Assembly: GCF_009739465.1 (NCBI RefSeq)
Contig: NZ_WHOM01000078.1
Span: 352,133 to 416,132 of the forward strand
Length of the DNA stretch: 64,000 nt
Reading direction: 5' to 3'
DNA from: Streptomyces apocyni
Lineage (GTDB): Bacteria > Actinomycetota > Actinomycetes > Streptomycetales > Streptomycetaceae
Shown: in pieces, positions 61,927 to 64,000 of the stretch
How positions within the stretch are numbered: the first letter of the stretch is position 1
Layout: each line of letters starts with the position of its first letter
The notes under the pieces: generated by a model
Told to the model about the DNA's origin: nothing
Databases searched by the model: none
What the model saw: the letters and a program-made list of their open reading frames with translations, nothing else
Made by a program: the position numbers and the translations under genes

Positions 61927-62565
61927 ATGCGCACGGTGGCTGAGTCGAAGCAGGAGCGGGCAGTGCGGACCCGGCGGCAGGTGCTGGTGTCGGCAGCCGA
62001 GTTGTTCGACGCGTACGGCTTCGCGGGCACCAGCATTTCGCGGATCTGCGAGCGTGCCGAGACCACCGCGGGGGCGCTCTACCATCACTTCGGTTCCAAG
62101 GAGGGTCTGGCCAAGGCGATCATGAACGCCCAGCCGGACACGATCCTTCCGTGGCTGGAGTCCGAGGGACTGCAGCGGCTGGTGGACATCACGCTGATCT
62201 GGGCCCATCAATTGCAGACAGATCCGCTTCTGCGCGCCGGTGTGCGGTTGACGGGGGAGCAGGCCACCTTCGGGGTGCAGGACGCGTCCCCGTATGAGGA
62301 CTGGACCAGGATCATGGAAGAATGCCTGGGCGTCGCCGCCGAGAAGGGCGAGTTGCAGGCGGACGTCACACCACGGAACGTGGCCGAGTTCGTCGTGGAG
62401 GCGTGCACAGGTGTGCAGACCGTGGCAGCCGTGCTGACCGGCCGTTCCGATCTGGCGGCCCGTGCCGTGCGTATGTGGCAGTTCCTACTCCCCGGCATCG
62501 CGGCTAAGGACGTGGTCGTACGCATCGACCTCGATCCGGCGCGAGTCCAGGTCGAGCCTGTCTGA
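61927..62565 (+). CDS. TetR-family gamma-butyrolactone receptor-like regulator
   Basis: A 212-aa repressor. HTH at about 13-60 (RTRRQVLVSAAELFDAYGF, TTAGALYHHFGSKEGLA) matches ArpA/ScbR-type receptors; a ligand-pocket Trp is likely in YEDWTRI. GTG 61936 is an alternative start. It probably represses the divergent AfsA-like gene until the hormone binds; I see no clear ARE in the 159-bp gap. Confidence 0.85.
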   Translation: MRTVAESKQERAVRTRRQVLVSAAELFDAYGFAGTSISRICERAETTAGALYHHFGSKEGLAKAIMNAQPDTILPWLESEGLQRLVDITLIWAHQLQTDPLLRAGVRLTGEQATFGVQDASPYEDWTRIMEECLGVAAEKGELQADVTPRNVAEFVVEACTGVQTVAAVLTGRSDLAARAVRMWQFLLPGIAAKDVVVRIDLDPARVQVEPV

Positions 62566-62624
62566 CCGGGCCGGCGACTCCCGCACTGGGCGCCCCCGCA
62601 TCGTTCCGCTATCCATGAGGACTT

Positions 62625-63347
62625 ATGACGTACCAGCTCCGCCGGCTCTCACTGGCGGCTGTCAACATTGACGGTGTCCTGCTGAACGACACCTTCAGCC
62701 CGGTCATCCACAGCTTTCTCACCCGGCGCGGTGCCGTCTACACGCCCGACGTCGAGCGGGCGGTCCTCTCCCAGCCACGCCGGATCGCGGGCGAACAGAT
62801 GGCGCGGCTGACCGGCTCCGACGCCACGAGCGAGGACATGCTCAGCGCCTATTTCGAGGAGCGGGACTCCTATCTGCGGGAACACCCCGTACAGCTGACA
62901 GAAGGTGCGGTCGGCCTGTTGCGGCGGCTGCGCGGGCTGGGGCTGCGCACGGTCTGCTACGGGGGGCTGAGCAAGGAGCACTTCGACCGCTACCTGGGCG
63001 AGTACGCGGAACTCTTCGACGGTCCGGGCTACGTGTGCACCAATGACTTCCGCCCCGGTATCCGGGAGATCACAGGCGAGGTGTTCGGGCTGACGCCCGG
63101 CGAGGCCCTGTTCATCGACGACGTGGCGCGTGTCGCCGAGGCGGCGCGAGAGCTGGGGGTGCCGTTCATCGGCCACCCCAGCAGCTTCGAGCACAGCTTC
63201 CAGCACCGGTTGATGGCCGAGGCCGGGGTACGCCACCTGGTGTCGTCACTGGACGCCATCGACGAGGAGCTGGTGCGTGTGCTGGACGCGGAGGCCGTCA
63301 GCGAAACGGTTTGGCGTACGCACGAGGGCGAAGGAGCGCCGCGATGA
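62625..63347 (+). CDS. HAD-superfamily protein with Asn at the nucleophile position
   Basis: A 240-aa HAD-like protein. Motif I reads VNIDGVLL, with Asn14 where the nucleophilic Asp of DxDG(T/V) normally stands. Motif III-IV is present as LFIDDVARV with an Asp pair. HAD phosphatases act on phosphorylated intermediates in butyrolactone synthesis, and position in this cassette suggests that role, but the substitution could make it inactive or a binding protein. The stop overlaps the next gene (ATGA). Confidence 0.75.
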   Translation: MTYQLRRLSLAAVNIDGVLLNDTFSPVIHSFLTRRGAVYTPDVERAVLSQPRRIAGEQMARLTGSDATSEDMLSAYFEERDSYLREHPVQLTEGAVGLLRRLRGLGLRTVCYGGLSKEHFDRYLGEYAELFDGPGYVCTNDFRPGIREITGEVFGLTPGEALFIDDVARVAEAARELGVPFIGHPSSFEHSFQHRLMAEAGVRHLVSSLDAIDEELVRVLDAEAVSETVWRTHEGEGAPR

Positions 63348-64000
63348 CCGGGCAAGGTCTGCTGGCAGGCAAGGTCGCCATGATCACGGGGGCGTCGAGC
63401 GGGATCGGCGCGGCGGCCGCACGGCTGTTCGCGGCGGAGGGCGCGGCCGTGGTGCTGATGGCGCGCAGGAAGGACCGGCTGGAGGCGCTGGCCGGGGAGA
63501 TATCGGCGGCGGGCGGCCGGGCGCTGGCCGTACCGGGCGATGTGACATCGGGCGGCGACGTGCGGCGCACGGTGGAGGCCGCCGTCGAGCGGTTCGGCGG
63601 ATTGGACGCGGCGTTCAACAACGCCGGGTACGCGACGGTGGAGCAGTCACTGCACCAGACGGACGACGAGGTCTTCGACCGCACGATCGACGTCAATGTG
63701 CGGGGAGTGTGGAACTGCCTGCGACACCAGGTTCCCGCCATGCTGGACAGCGGCAGGGGAGGCTCGGTGGTGAACACCTCCAGTGTCGCGGGACGTTACG
63801 CGACGGGCGCGTCGGCACCGTATGTGGCAGCCAAGCACGCGGTGCTGGGTCTGACACGAGCCGCGGCGGCCGACTACGGGCAAAAGGGCATCCGGGTCAA
63901 CGCACTGGTGGTCGGGAGCACCCGCACCGAAATGATGGAGCAGGTGCTGGAGGGTTCCGCCGCACTGGAAGAGGTCTTCGTGGCAAGCCAGATCCAGAAG
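63344..64000 (+). CDS. Short-chain dehydrogenase/reductase, cut by the window edge
   Basis: At least 219 aa are visible. The NAD(P) loop is TGASSGIG, NNAG lies near 90, and the catalytic Ser-Tyr-Lys are in NTSSVAG and PYVAAKHA. Typical SDRs are about 250 aa, so some 30 residues lie beyond the window. It is coupled to the HAD gene. An SDR commonly reduces the keto group in butyrolactone biosynthesis. Confidence 0.9.
   Translation, partial: MTGQGLLAGKVAMITGASSGIGAAAARLFAAEGAAVVLMARRKDRLEALAGEISAAGGRALAVPGDVTSGGDVRRTVEAAVERFGGLDAAFNNAGYATVEQSLHQTDDEVFDRTIDVNVRGVWNCLRHQVPAMLDSGRGGSVVNTSSVAGRYATGASAPYVAAKHAVLGLTRAAAADYGQKGIRVNALVVGSTRTEMMEQVLEGSAALEEVFVASQIQK

Overview
The window is a high-GC actinobacterial chromosome segment, almost certainly Streptomyces. 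It carries the FhaA-FhaB-PstP-FtsW-PbpA-PknB division/phosphosignalling locus, crgA, class E sortases, chaplins, rodlins, melC tyrosinase and gamma-butyrolactone signalling genes. GTG starts and GTGA/ATGA stop-start overlaps are common, and rare TTA codons mark regulation. I cannot name the species.

Left arm (1-9.6 kb) is accessory. A five-gene translationally coupled minus-strand operon (carrier protein, type II thioesterase, thioesterase-like hydrolase, A-PCP NRPS, P450) has the architecture of systems that beta-hydroxylate a carrier-bound amino acid. It is preceded by a StrR/NovG-type regulator with a TTA codon and by a sequence matching the StrR-family operator (half-sites 11 bp apart). 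The regulator is coupled to a 55-aa secreted-type peptide, and a TrmB/LuxR-type regulator lies nearby. Transposase relics and a tRNA-Leu(CAG) gene separate this arm from the core.

Core (9.6-25.9 kb): fhaA, fhaB, pstP, ftsW, pbpA and pknB run left to right. They converge on a minus-strand set of three class E sortases, pabA, a 52-aa membrane protein and a DUF881 protein. Then come crgA, a group of DnaA-box-like 9-mers, a rhomboid protease, a cyclophilin and a DUF5324 protein.

Aerial-surface region (26-46.5 kb): three short chaplins, melC1/melC2, several small secreted proteins of unknown role, an eight-gene coupled exopolysaccharide operon, a secreted GH26-type hydrolase, a long sortase-anchored chaplin, three rodlins and an LCP protein. 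The sortases in the core are plausible anchoring enzymes for the LAATG-bearing chaplin. From memory, this block and the core are far apart in S. coelicolor, so the junction near 25.9 kb is a probable rearrangement point.

Tryptophan/prenyl cluster (46.5-55.1 kb): FAD monooxygenase, polyprenyl diphosphate synthase, P450, UbiA-type prenyltransferase, aromatic amino acid decarboxylase, a divergent tryptophan-dioxygenase-like protein lacking the usual distal histidine, and a canonical tryptophan 2,3-dioxygenase. Together they look like a pathway to a prenylated tryptophan- or kynurenine-derived compound that I do not recognise. This is the best candidate here for an undescribed system.

Right arm (55.1-64 kb): a broken DUF4352-like lipoprotein gene, an McrBC type IV restriction system with an EVE-like reader domain, an intact DUF4352-like lipoprotein, then a stranded tRNA 3' end with its terminator that looks like an attachment site. 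Beyond it is a gamma-butyrolactone cassette (AfsA-like synthase, TetR-type receptor, HAD-like protein, SDR reductase cut by the window edge).
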